Below, in pieces: positions 52,715 through 63,916 of a DNA stretch of 64,000 nucleotides; within the stretch, counting starts at the first letter, position 1, and each line of letters starts with the position of its first letter. The stretch spans positions 16,611,199-16,675,198 of the forward strand of contig CM067311.1 in assembly GCA_034231615.1 (NCBI GenBank), given 5' to 3'. This DNA is from Meghimatium bilineatum. Lineage: Eukaryota > Mollusca > Gastropoda > Stylommatophora > Philomycidae. Under the pieces are notes generated by a model. It was not told where the DNA came from. It saw nothing but the letters and a program-made list of their open reading frames with translations, and did no database searches. Position numbers and translations under genes: made by a program.

Positions 52715-53605
52715 TCATAACGTCCACACTTGCCGCTGAGCGTAGAGGTTTGTACAGAAGATGTAGTCTGTGTTCCAGAGCCAGGTGTGTTGCTATGGTT
52801 GTAGTGCAGTCATGTTTAGTCAGGATGGTCTTGATGTTGTCTATCTATCTTTTCCTAGGTCTGCCCTTGGCGTTGTATCATTAGTAAAATCTTGTTATAA
52901 GCTCTCATGGGACCGTTCATCCTCATAAGACGTCCAAACAATTTTATCTGTTGTTTATATACTTGATGCACTATGTTATACTTAGTATCCGTCTGATGTT
53001 CTAATTGCGCACCTTGTCGAATCTGGTGACTCAAATAGCCTTACTTAGACATTTCACAAGTTTCGATCTTTCTCTTATGTGTAGGTGTTAGTTGTCAAGT
53101 CTGACATTGGTAGCATAGTGTTGGCACAAAGATGCTCTTATTTATGTGTAGGTGTTAGTTACCAAGTCTGACAGTGGTAGCATAATGTTGACACAAAGAT
53201 GCTCTTACTTATGTGTTTCTTTACTTCCATGTTGTTTTTTGGGTGCTTTAGCAAAAGTGACATCTGGTATATCACAATATTTTCATTTTGACATCTTGTT
53301 TCTATCTCTCAATTGACTCGTCCGTCTTCTGTGAAGATACTTCGTAGTACATGAACTCTTTGACTTGTATTATTTTTGTGTTCTCTATTTGAATGTTTAA
53401 ATTCTCTGTTGATCTCGTTATTTGCATAGTTTCTGCTTTTTGTCTATTGATCCGCTTGTTGTATTTATTGCATATTCTTGATAGTGAGTTGATGTGCGTT
53501 TGCAGTTTTTCTTCATCATCATACATAATGTTTTTATCGTCAGCGAAAAGCAGTTTATTGAGGTTTTTTTTTACGTTGTTCATTCTCTGTTGTTTCATAA
53601 ATCAG
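52715..53605 (-). mobile_element. LINE-D fragment (RT end and C-terminus)
   Basis: The minus strand carries LNKLLFADDKNIMYDDEEKL then SLSRICNKYNKRINRQKAET (FADD box and following helix). After an internal 67-bp tandem duplication (53077-53215) comes the IKLFGRLMRMNGPMRAYNK tail. Related to 4189-4560 and 21290-21665. Confidence 0.68.
53077..53215. repeat. About 67-bp tandem duplication inside LINE-D
   Basis: TTATGTGTAGGTGTTAGTT, CAAGTCTGACA and GCACAAAGATGCTCTTA-type blocks occur twice in direct order within the LINE. Confidence 0.82.
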
Positions 53606-53654
53606 AAGTTGTATAAGAATATGCATATAAATTCTACTACATATGACTGTATGT

Positions 53655-54465
53655 AAAAATAAGATGGCAGCTATGTTGATGGAAAAGATCTAAAGATAGT
53701 AAGAAACATGCCTTGGAAACAAACAGCTGTGTCGAGTGTTGACGGCAATGTAGGAGAATTTCAAAAGATAGAGATGGGCATCAGACAAGGATGTGTAATG
53801 TAACCAGATCTTTTCTTCCTGTATACAGAGGATATTATATGAAACTTAGAAAACATGCTAGGAATAGCAGCTAGAGGTTACAAAATCTGAATAATCTAAC
53901 ATATGCTGACGATACAGTTCTGATTGCAGGGGGAGAAAAAGAAATTTGAAGTTTGTTAGACATGGTAGTACAAAAAAGTGAAAACAAAGCTCTCAGTCTA
54001 AACAAGAAGAAACTAGAAGTAATGGCTGTTTCAAGAAATACACACCGCCAGAATACAGCATTACTATCTATGTTATGTTATGTTCCTCCAGGGCCATAGG
54101 CGGCGCATAGGGCAGAAACCATAGCTTTCCATTTCTGTCTGTGTTGCCAGGTCTTTCAATTGTTGCGTGTTGTTTAGGTTCATTGACATGCCTTCTCTAT
54201 TAATGGATCTTCGTAGAGTTTCTCTAGGTCTCCTTCTTCTTACTCTAGGTGGCACCCAATATAGTGACTGCTGGGGAATTTTTAGGCTGTTCATTCTGAG
54301 AACATGGCTGATGTAAGTCCAACGCCTTTGTCTTATGAATGAAGATATATACTATCTATGATTCAACATTAAATCATGGGGATAAAGTCAAGTATCTTGG
54401 CACCATTTTAACATCAGATGGCAGGTGCTCCAATGAGTTACAGTAAGAGTAACTGTAACAATGAA
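53655..54465 (+). mobile_element. LINE-H reverse-transcriptase fragment, split by LINE-I
   Basis: VDGKDLKIVRNMPWKQTAVS, EMGIRQGCVM.PDLFFLYTED and LTYADDTVLIAGGEKEI are RT motifs; LNHGDKVKYLGTILTSDGRC follows after an interruption at 54063-54345. Three stops in the RT part make it dead. Confidence 0.8.
54063..54345 (-). mobile_element. LINE-I 3' end inserted in LINE-H
   Basis: RQRRWTYISHVLRMNSLKIP then QQSLYWVPPRVRRRRPRETL is the same C-terminus type as 43850-44163. It ends in a short ATAACATAACAT tail. Being inside LINE-H it is the younger of the two. Confidence 0.75.
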
Positions 54466-55090
54466 ACAGTAACCCTATGATATTTTAAAAATTGTTAGAA
54501 CAAGGGGATCTCATCCAAATTTATCGTTTTTGTATATAGGAAACACTTAATGTGTCAGCCTAAGTGTGAGAGTTTCATAATAATTTTTAAAAATATTTTA
54601 GACAGATGCATACAATTTTAAAAAAAGAACACACTAATTGGTAAATGCAAGTTTAAAGTGAAAGTACATCAGGAATAGATTTCTCAACTTTGTTTTGACA
54701 CAATAATTAATTAAAACAAATCTGTTCACAACTGTACATATTATCTCCCCTTCATTGCAAACGTAAAACCACTTTCTATAAAGTGAAAACCACTTTCTAT
54801 AAAGTGGGAAGTTCTCTGTTTACTGTGACTAAATTATATTTTATTAATGAAGCATTATGTTTAGTCAGTGTGACTATCTAAGACACAATAGTCAAGTTTT
54901 CTTCCAGTAAACAGAGCCCTATTTCTATCTCGTGAACACAGTTCACGAAAGTTAGAGTGCTCTTAAGATGTCAACATTAGGACTAGTAAGAAAAACCAAA
55001 ACACAAGCAATGCGTGGTGTGTACTGTGATATGTGGTTTAGATCAGTGAATGTGGTTTAGATCAGTGTTGCCAATGTGGTGTGGAAAAAG
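54466..55090. other. No recognised feature
   Basis: AT-rich sequence with a small direct repeat (AAAACCACTTTCTATAAAGT twice at about 54765-54805). No coding or mobile element signal. Confidence 0.4.
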
Positions 55091-55094
55091 AAGC

Positions 55095-55350
55095 AAAGTT
55101 AGTGGTACTGTTATTGTTGTCTACCATGCACATCGTAAAATGTGACTAAGAAGGTTTTTTTTTGGGGGGGGGGTTGATTTGGCTCTCCTATTCAATAGAG
55201 GATCATGCTATCCAGAAATCATGCTGAATAGGGTGTGTCAGATCGAAAGGCGCAGATATCGCAACCACGATGTAAATCATGACATACCACATTCCATTCT
55301 CCGGATTACATCCTGATAACATACAGGAGATTGAGGACGTACACATAAAA
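55095..55350 (+). mobile_element. SINE-A, diverged
   Basis: ATCGTAAAATGTGACTAAGA, GATCGAAAGGCGCAGATATC and CTCCGGATTACATCCTGA match SINE-A. It contains a T9G10 run at 55156-55174. Confidence 0.65.
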
Positions 55351-56160
55351 AGATAAAGCAGATAAAGATCAGTGGTTCTCAAAATGTAATTAGGTCCACG
55401 TTTGGGGCTATATATTTGAAGGGAGGGGGATAATTTCACCCAAAAATGAAACTATGGCGCAGATTCTTCCAGATCTGCGACACAAAAATAAGTTTTTGAA
55501 TGCTTCTATTCTTTTTACAAAACTGCCCACTATATCACATCAGAAGGGAGAAACGATGGCTATCTGAAACAATTCTGGCGGAAAGCTCTACTGCACTAAC
55601 TACGGCACTGGAGCTTCTAACTACAGAACAGTTCTTTGATGGAATCCATATCAGCATCTGACCTGCTGGAAAACGAGGAAGAAGGAGAAAAGAATTATGC
55701 GACGCATAAGATATACGATAGTAATAATCCTTGAGGAAAGATGACAAGCTTTTTTCTCTGGTCTATTGGAATTAATCTCTAGTGCCGGGAACAACACATC
55801 GGCTGGAAATACGAGGGCTGGGGCAACACGGTGGAATATAAGGAAAAACGGATTTAGATACAAATGTTGTCAATATGTATACACACGACATACTAGCGAA
55901 TAGACGCAAAGACATACGAAGTTTTGAAAAAGAAACCATCATCAGGACAAACTATAGCTGACTAACAATGAATAGAAACACACGTATGACGAAATGGGAG
56001 GCAAGGGATGATGAAAGTGGGAGAGAAAGAAACACAAGCACAAGTGATTATTAAGGGAGTGATATTACGGATGATGTGATCAACCCTGGTAACAGGAGAT
56101 AAAAAGAAAATTGAGATCTTGTCAACAAGACATAGATGCTTTCCATCTTAGTTCTCACTC
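55351..56160. other. No recognised feature
   Basis: Mixed-composition DNA with short ORFs on the minus strand lacking known motifs; it may hold old repeat debris. Confidence 0.35.
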
Positions 56161-56164
56161 TGGA

Positions 56165-56400
56165 TAATTGAGTCTGCGTTTGTTCTCAAACTCCTGCAAA
56201 TTAGCGTTTTGTCATTGTTCACAACATTGATGTGAGATCTTCGCTTTTGACCTAACACATTCGACTTTATAATGGCACTGTATCATTGTGACCTTATATA
56301 GGAGGGGGCAGCCAACTCCACCATATAACCTCCTTAGTCGTTTCTTAAAATATACATGGAAAGCAAACAGTATTGCTATTATTTGTTCCCCTCTCGAGAT
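56165..56400 (-). mobile_element. SINE-A copy
   Basis: GAGTCTGCGTTTGTTCTCAA, CTTTATAATGGCACTGTATC and ATAACCTCCTTAGTCGTTTC match SINE-A on the minus strand, followed by TTGCTATTATTTGTTCCCCT at the head side. Confidence 0.65.
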
Positions 56401-56404
56401 TAAA

Positions 56405-57560
56405 AAAAACCACTAATGGTGTGTGACTTTTTAAAAACAATTTGTGTTGTCTAGTGCTTTTGACGGAACGAGTTGGTGGCACTTGCCTAAACACAATACG
56501 TGTTAAATGGTGGTTATTTTGTGCATCTATCATTCAGGGCAATATACCGCTAATTTTCCCAAACAACTTGCATATCATATATTAATAAAAGAAAAGTGTG
56601 AAAACCAGAATTCTGGTTTCATTAGTTATTATAAAGATAAAGAATGCAACAGATCGCATGTAACCCATGTCTGCTGAAAGACACCAGTACAAATAGAAAT
56701 GACCGGAATATACCGATGTGGTATCAAAAATTCCCCATTACACATTGTTTACTACACTGTATAATCTTGTCTCTCAATTAGTTGTGTGGACTATTTGAAA
56801 ATAATCCATCTGAAGTCACATTATTAAACCATTACAGTGATTTTAATTGGTCACTTTTGTATACATTGTGTCGACAGCCAATGACAAATCAACGTCAAGT
56901 AAAGTCATTTAGAAGAATGAGTTCACGTGACTGTATTTGACGAGAGACACGGTACAGTAAGTCGATATGACCTAGCAAAAGACAATCTCATAAAACGTTT
57001 ACAAACAAAAATGTAATAGTCATGATTGAATGATTGTCCAAACAAATGTCAAGTGTTTTGTTTTTGCGAAAACTAATTGTACTTGAATTAAACTCACAAC
57101 ATAAAAACATGACTCTTTTTGGAACTTGACGTTTTAAAAAGATAAAAACGTGATTGCAATGCAAAAATAGGATAAAAACTGAGGCTCTGTATGGAAAAAT
57201 AATTTTGTGAAATATATTTTGAGGCTCTGTCTAGGATAGCAGGGCTATAGAGAGTGGACATTTCCATTATTCATTAAGGGTCATAACCCCGCAGATACTA
57301 TCAGATAAGGGGATGTAATACATGTGAAATGTATTAATATGTGCAAATGTATTAATAAATCATAAGAACACAAATATTTTGATCTGATCATGTGGTAATA
57401 TAATTTAAATAAACAACTCTCATTTATTTTGAGTGATTTTATGTAACTTTTCCCCGTTCTACTATTTATAAAAACGTTTTTTTGAAAGCAATATGCACGA
57501 CATTCTTCCCTAACTGTTGATATGGTGAACAAAAGTGTGGCACATAAACTTTTGGATGTT
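56405..57560. other. AT-rich DNA without recognised features
   Basis: No ORF with known motifs, no tRNA-like head and no tandem array seen. Confidence 0.4.
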
Positions 57561-57955
57561 AAGGGATAATGTCCGTATCAGGTTCAAGTTCCCCGCGGAA
57601 CTACAAGTTGGCTCTTGACTTGTTTATGGGAACCAGTCTTTGTCCGTTCACATGTCTTAGACTCCACCGCGGGGTCAAGGTTCAGCCAGTGTCGAGTCAG
57701 CTCGCTCGTCACAGTACCGCTTGGGATCTAGGCTGGTTCCTCCCCATATGAAATGTTAAGACAGGACGAAGTCACCGGGGTGAAGTTTTCGGTCGTACGG
57801 AATGTTAACAGCATAAACGTGCACAGCTGAGTGGTGAGCTATACTCAGCGTCCGAGTGGCTTTCGAATGTCGGCGCCTGCTATGTCATACCGCCTCGAAA
57901 GAGGATTACGGGGGTATAGGAGAGCTGCTTAGAAAGTGCTTCACTCGACTTTTTT
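57561..57955. other. GC-rich island of unknown nature
   Basis: About 400 bases with many CpGs (for example CCCCGCGGAACTACAAG, CGGCGCCTGCTATGTC, CCGCCTCGAAAGAGG) stand out sharply from AT-rich flanks. No convincing ORF, rRNA or tRNA match. It could be a SINE-like insertion, a fragment of foreign or structured RNA gene origin, or a CpG island. Confidence 0.45.
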
Positions 57956-57959
57956 GTCA

Positions 57960-58885
57960 TGAAATTATCTAAATTTTAGTATTATTTGTATTTACAGGGT
58001 TACCACTTAAACGTATTTTTGATACTGTTATTTATTGGAAAGAATAAACAATTTTGATACATAGAAATGATATAGTCTTACAGTTTTTAATGGCCATAGT
58101 TCTTAATTCGTAATTTAAAAGATCTAATTATAATTTCGTTAACACAAGAAAATAAATTTAGTATTCACGAGAAAAAAAATGGGATTGCAATTTGTGAGTT
58201 TTAAAACGCTTCATTTTTGAGAGAAAATTTACTTTCAACAATAACGCAATTTCACAATATAACGATATCCACCTGTGTCAGCTGAGTTTTTTGTAAAAAC
58301 AAGGTCAAAATATTTTGCTTACTAAAATTGCGGAAATATACATTTGTTTATGTTAATGGCACATATGTATTGTAACTGTATGTATTGAGTGCAAAGATGT
58401 GTCCAGGTCTCACCGAGATTGTCTTGGTTTTATAACACTGACTTATATCTCGCCCTGTTATGCCTTTGTCCCAGTTTCTATAACAGTTTACAAATACAAC
58501 GAATGTATTACGTGTTCACATCAACACACTTGGTCTCGCTTCGTTTAAGCGAATAAACACGCTTGGTAACCCTAAATGCGGTCGAGCGTGAAGACTTTGA
58601 TTTATTTATACATAGATCAGTGATCATAAGGTATTTTCTGTAGACGTATTAATTTATTCACAGTATTATGTGATTGCCATGTGTCTTCTGTCACGGAGAT
58701 CATCCAATAAATAAATTAAATTTCTAACACAGCTGACCTTCTTTGTTATAATTAAAAAGATAGAATATCTTCAAGAATCTGTTTCTAGTAAACAAAAATC
58801 TAAACGTAGTGATTGTTAGATAAACTTAATTTCCAATAGAAATCGTCCTTGGTTGGCTGGTCTGAAATGGGAGCATGATGAGCTA
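57960..58885. other. AT-rich DNA without recognised features
   Basis: Short stretches only; no supported gene, repeat array or element boundary. Confidence 0.4.
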
Positions 58886-58889
58886 AACT

Positions 58890-59370
58890 GTTACCTGTCA
58901 AGCATATTGTAAGCAGCAACTAAGAGGAATTTAAGGTGGAGTTTATTGTCCCATAAAGGCCCGTAGATAAGGAGGTCGTAGGGTTGAGATATTCAACTTC
59001 CCGTCCTTTAGCAAATCAGAATAGGTCTATGCCTTTTAGCATTAGAAATTTAGCCAAAATGCGGGTAAAAGGTACCCCGTTCTCCCCCCCCACCCCCCAC
59101 GTAGAGATTTTCACAAAAGGAATATCACAATTCACACGAAGAAGATCTGATACACGAAAACACACGAATGGCTTTTTTAAGGGAATTACTCCTCCCCCCT
59201 CCCCCTACTTTATAACATATTTATAACACTGGTCTCACCACACAGTGTCAAATTGACCTAGAGGCTATGCTGAAGTACGATTTGTCAGTTAAGCTGTTAA
59301 TTATGGCACAACTTTTATCTGGACTATATCCTGCTGATCTGCAGGAGCTTGAGAATAGATACAGAAGATG
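58890..59370 (+). mobile_element. SINE-A, interrupted by about 260 bases
   Basis: AGCAGCAACTAAGAGGAATT and GGAGTTTATTGTCCCATA (58910-58960) are the 5' half. GACCTAGAGGCTATGCTGAA and CTGGACTATATCCTGCTGAT (59265-59340) are the 3' half. The foreign middle part is C-rich and unidentified. Confidence 0.55.
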
Positions 59371-59398
59371 AAACAAGAAGTTAAAAAGTTGTTTACAC

Positions 59399-59490
59399 AA
59401 GAAGGCATTGATCTTGAACAGATGTGTGCACCAGAAGGCATTGATCTTGAACAGATGTGTACACCAGAAGGCATCGATCTTGGTGAAGAA
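59399..59490. repeat. 33-bp tandem repeat, about 2.7 copies
   Basis: GAAGGCATTGATCTTGAACA then GATGTGTGCACCA repeats in frame, giving EGIDLEQMCAP-type units in a 60-codon plus-strand frame. The start of the frame lies in the SINE-A tail, so I do not regard it as a gene. Confidence 0.8.
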
Positions 59491-59794
59491 TGGATTATCT
59501 TTTCAAGGCTATCTGTGCAATCACTAGAGAGTTCATTGATAAACATATGAGTGTGAATGAATGCTGAGTTCATCTCCGAACATTTTCATGACACGGATGT
59601 TGTGAGACACAGACGATCAAAATAATCCACAATCAGTGGTTCGAATGGACTTTTACCACCAGATCACGTGGAAGAACAGTTCACGAAGCCAGTGGAGCCT
59701 TCACCAAACAACAAGCAGCCTAACGATGTGTGTGTTTGCTGTAACGCAAGTACACTTGCTAGAAATTGAAGCCCATTTCTGCTAAAACGATATC

Positions 59795-60125
59795 ATCATC
59801 AGGTGCCATGATGGCTGGCGTAGGCGATTATGGTTCTCCACAGCTCTCTGTCTCCAGTATTATGTATCAAGTTCGCTGTTGTTTCCCTGCCATGCCAGGT
59901 TATCAAACTGTCTAATGTTTTCTCACATTGTCGCAATCTGTCTCTGTTGCCTTTAATCTTGCCTGTTGTGACTATGTTCTCCAAACCTCCTTGTCTCATG
60001 AAGTGGCCAAAAATATGAAGATTGTATTTTTCTTATATTATTGATTAAAGTCCGTTTCGCATTTGACTCTTTCAACACCTCCACGTTAGTTTCTCTGGCA
60101 GTCCATGACATCAACATACCTTAAC
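59795..60125 (-). mobile_element. LINE-C 3' end fragment
   Basis: The minus-strand MRQGGLENIVTTGKIKGNRD then ITWHGRETTANLIHN and AYASHHGT match 7550-7865. The stop lies in a CCTGATGATGATATC tail. Short, fairly well kept. Confidence 0.72.
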
Positions 60126-60950
60126 CGAAAGGTTTTAATCCCTTATCGACCAATCATCAACTAAGGAGACATTTATTCATGCACTGTAAATGTCACGTGA
60201 ATGTGTCTCCTGTGTACATCGTTATTACACGTTTTTGAGTATTCATGTATTTCTGGTTGTTATTTTTTTGTGTTGGTGGGGGGAGGGAGTGGGGGTTTAC
60301 CGTTAGGATAAAATGAGACGATTGAACATGCCTAAGTCTGACCTATTTATTCGAGATTCTTAATCAGGGTTGACACGTACTTTAAAAAAAAGAAAGTGGC
60401 ATTTCCCCGTAAACATGACAGAGGTTTAACATTACAATAGGCTATTCATTTAAGATGAGGTACCGTCTTCGCATGAAAGGTCAGCAACCGTCCCCATTTA
60501 CCTCATGTTCCTTTACCTGCTATCACACCATACTATAAGCTTATAACCCGTTGTTGTGGCACACGCCCCACATGTGGAAAGGGGTGGGAATTTCATTGTT
60601 AGGGGGCACTACGAAAAAAAATTGTGTACTTGAGATTTAGTTGTCTATTATATGTTTTGAAAATTTAGTCTACTTAACTGGGTTTTTTTTCTAATAATAA
60701 TTTGTGTGTGCTTTCTTCCTAAAACCTAAGTCTTGTGTCCTGAACAAGTTATAATTAGGTTTCATTTATGGAATAAGTCAATTTTTGAATAGACCTATAA
60801 AAAATGTAGGGCCCCTTTATGTTTACATGGGGGGGGGGGAGACATCAGAATTTTTGAAAGATTGAGGTGGGGAAAGGTTTAAAGAAAACGTTGGGTAACA
60901 CTGCTATAACCTGCCAGGTTCACAGGAGTACCACATTAGATGAAATAACA
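60126..60950. other. No recognised gene; G-rich runs
   Basis: A G-run cluster at 60276-60295 (GGTGGGGGGAGGGAGTGGGG) could form a quadruplex, and G10 occurs at 60829-60838. Otherwise AT-rich and featureless. Confidence 0.4.
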
Positions 60951-60958
60951 CCCAGAAG

Positions 60959-61345
60959 ACTTGTCTAGTTTCTATGATGGTACCAAGACTTGTATAGTTC
61001 ATCTTTGATGGTACCAAGACATGTCTAGTTTATCCTTGATGGTACTAATAATCTTGTCTAGTTTCTCCTTGATGATACCAAGACTCTTGTCTAGTTTCTC
61101 CTTTTATGGTACCAGGAAACTTGTCTAGTTTATCCTTGATGGTACCAAGACTCTTGTCTAGTTTATCCTTGATGGTACCAAGACTCTAGTTTCTCCATGA
61201 TGGTACCAAGACTTGTCTAGTTTCTCCATGATGGTACCAAGACTTGTCTAGTTTATCCTTGATGGTACCAAGACTCTTGTCTAGTTTATCCTTGATGGTA
61301 CCAAGACTCTTGTCTAGTTTATCTTTGATGGTACCAAGAAACTCA
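60959..61345. repeat. About 32-bp minisatellite, roughly 12 copies
   Basis: The unit GACTCTTGTCTAGTTTATCC then TTGATGGTACCAA varies in length (27-34 bases) because CTCTTGT is shortened in some copies. An in-frame stretch (SSLSLMVPRLL) is open for about 40 codons but only as a by-product. Confidence 0.9.
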
Positions 61346-61424
61346 AAATCTAGTTTCTCAGTGCTTCTTCATCAATATTTTTGTTTTGGTAGTGTATTCT
61401 ATTCAGGACATAGCATCAAAACAG

Positions 61425-61560
61425 CATTTTTTGGCTTTATTTATTTTCTATGCAATATAAATACATTCAGTAGTTTGCCAGTAATTGTCTGCGGTGAGAT
61501 TTGAACCCAATACTTTGGCCATCACAGACTCAAGAGTTTGTGAGCTGGAGGAAGTTGGAA
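61425..61560 (-). mobile_element. SINE-C copy
   Basis: AAAACAGCATTTTTTGGCTT and CAATATAAATACATTCAGTA, then GGTGAGATTTGAACCCAATA (an antisense B box), match the reverse complement of 18818-19007. It lacks the inverted partner arm. Confidence 0.6.
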
Positions 61561-61995
61561 GAAGCTGTGAATGGGTGGTATTTAGCAAAGATGGAAAGTT
61601 ATTAACAACAGTTGTGATTCAGCTGGGATGAGAGTGCAGTGACTGGGCTGTCAACAGAACAGAGGGATGATCCAAGAACTCATACCGCAGCACTTGAAGC
61701 TACACATAATTTACACAGATGGCTCAGTAACACAAGAAGCACACATGTGTTGTTGGGGTTTCGTGGCCTACCAAAATGGCAGGAAATTAGCTAAGAAGTG
61801 AGCTGCATATCCCACTATAACATCAAGTTCGAGAATGGAAATAGAGGTAGTGACAGCAGATCTCACTTGGCTGGCAACGCAATCACCAACAGACTCCGTG
61901 ATTTTATTGAGCTCTCTATGCTGTGCAAGATAGAAAAATGTTATGACCAATTATACTGTACGCCTAAAGAAATACTACAAAGGAGGTGCATCTAA
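61560..61995 (+). mobile_element. LINE-E RNase H fragment
   Basis: IYTDGSVTQEAHMCCWGFVA then AAYPTITSSSRMEIEVVTAD then LTWLATQSPTDSVI are RNase H motifs of jockey/I-type LINEs. One stop and a later frame loss. It complements the C-terminal half seen at 5032-5640. Confidence 0.72.
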
Positions 61996-62145
61996 TGTAG
62001 TACCGTAATGACACTGACAGATTATGGGTTTATGAATAGATGGTTCATTTGTCATGTCAGAGGTGTTAAGTCTAAGGCATATGGTTCTTGCATTCCATGT
62101 ACCCAGTCTGAGTATTACTGATTGCTTGTTTTTTCTAGGTACTAT

Positions 62146-62830
62146 TCATTCATTCATTCATTTTCCTTTTGCGCTGAAGTTAGCGCATAGGGCAGAGGTC
62201 AGATCTCTCCAATTCTGTGTGTTCAAAGCTATTCTGTGCAGTTCTTGAATAGTATGAATATTGGTTGTTTTACTTTCTCTAAGAATTGTTCTTCTGAGTG
62301 TTTCTTTTGGTCTACCCCTTGCTCTTTTGCCTGTATGTATCCATTCAAGCGATTGGTGGTGTATTCTGTTGGTGTCTGCGCGTAGGACATGCCCGATGTA
62401 GGACCAACGGCGTTTTCTGATAACTTCTGTGATGAAATTTGATGTGTCTCTTCTCTGATTTTATCATTCAATTTGAATTCACGCCAATGGGTGTTAGTTA
62501 TCTTACGAAGACCTTTGTTCTCGAAACTCAGTAATTTCTTTTCTGAAGATAAAGAGCTTTTCCAGCTCTCACATCCATATGATAGCACCAGAATAACGCA
62601 GGAATTAAATAAGCGCACTTTCGTGCGTGTGCTGATTGACTTTGATTTCCAGATATTAGACAGTCTGTTAAATACACTTGACGCTAGGGCAATGCGAGTT
62701 GTAATTTCTGTCATGACACCACCGTCGAGTTTTAATTATGAACTGACTTCTGTTACACAAATTGGTCTGGACTTTACGATGTTAGTTGATTAATCCAACG
62801 ATCGACGGAATGACCTCACTACACCTAGAT
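62146..62830 (-). mobile_element. LINE-F, 5'-truncated, with 10-bp target duplication
   Basis: TAGGTACTAT at 62136-62145 and 62831-62840 flanks a 685-bp copy. The minus strand reads ALASSVFNRLSNIWKSKSIS, LVLSYGCESWKSSLSSEKKL and AVGPTSGMSYAQTPTEYTTN in one 161-codon frame. The tail is (AATG)n. It is well preserved and probably young. Confidence 0.86.
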
Positions 62831-63044
62831 TAGGTACTATATAGTACCTAGATTACTATACATTATTAAAATCAGTTTTCCAATGTTTCATCTATTTCAA
62901 TGTGTCCAATGAGGCAGGCAGAAATAATGGGCAACACCTAATAACAGTGCAGATTATGCCAGGTGTTAGCTGACCAGTACAACTAAATTGCTGCTCTCAC
63001 TGAAATGAGTGACTTTTAGTGAACTTCCACCTTCACCGAGCCTA

Positions 63045-63150
63045 TATCAAGTCCAGCCGCCGAAAAATAAAATGGCGGCTAACGCCGTTGGCGACATACC
63101 CCATCCAATGAGATATCGTTATAATAGACGCCCCACAGCCTGATTGGTTA
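63045..63150. promoter_or_regulatory. Promoter-like block (YY1-like and CCAAT motifs)
   Basis: AAAATAAAATGGCGGCTAAC carries a YY1-type ATGGCGGC core, followed by ATCCAATGAGA and CTGATTGGTTAC (CCAAT boxes in both directions) in a GC-raised stretch. No nearby coding exon can be shown. A promoter or the 5' part of the MITE that follows are both possible. Confidence 0.35.
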
Positions 63151-63559
63151 CTCGGGAACATGCGCTATTGAAGCCGGTTCATTCCTACGTCCGACATGAT
63201 CGTTGTAACAATGGCTAGACAGAAGATACAAATTTTATAGCAATTAATCTGACCACATCGGCACACCGGTACGATGCCATGATGGTCGACCGATTTTATA
63301 GACCTTTCTTTCATCGTATTTTGAATAAAATAACATTTAATCGTGGCTTGAATCATGAATTATTGAGTTATTTAGTTTCACAGCAGTGAATATACAGAAT
63401 GCCGCGTTGGTTTGGAGACTTGTAGACGTTTGATATCGGATATGTGGAAGTAGCACAAAAAATGGGTCTAGACCTAATCTCAAAGAACGATTTTACCGCA
63501 AATCTACATGTTTTATACAGTTCTCCCGGCTATATTTTGATAATTTTGCAGTGAAAGAA

Positions 63560-63916
63560 CATAGATACAACAGATTTGTGTGATTTAGTTTACAGTGTTG
63601 CCAAGGAATTCGATAACTAAGGTAAGTTATTTTTTTATTTATTTTTTCCCTCTTTATTTGTTATAAAATATGTTTTTTGTGAAAAACGTCTTTACCACTT
63701 TCTCATACGTCTGGTATCACACACACACGTACATAAATTACACCAATATATGCATAATTCAATTCTTTATTTATATGTGCAAATATTATTTAAATATCTC
63801 TAACTACCAAAAAATTATCACATTTTAAAAACAGTCACCATCAAAAACGCAAATTTTCAAAAAAGAATCCGGTGGCAGGGAGACGTTTCGTATTTTTTAA
63901 TCTGGCTTGCTAAAGG
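63560..63916 (+). mobile_element. piggyBac-like TTAA MITE, right half (copy 4)
   Basis: It shares GGTAAGTTATTT, CACTTTCTCATACGTCTGGT, ACACCAATATATGCATAATT and a CTAAAGG end with copies 1 and 2. The flanking TTAA is altered to TTTTAA. The left half is diverged or different. Confidence 0.62.

Noticed and set aside
59368-59550. Small secreted or repeat peptide gene with EGIDLEQMC units
   Set aside because: The frame starts in a SINE-A tail and consists mainly of a 33-bp tandem repeat.
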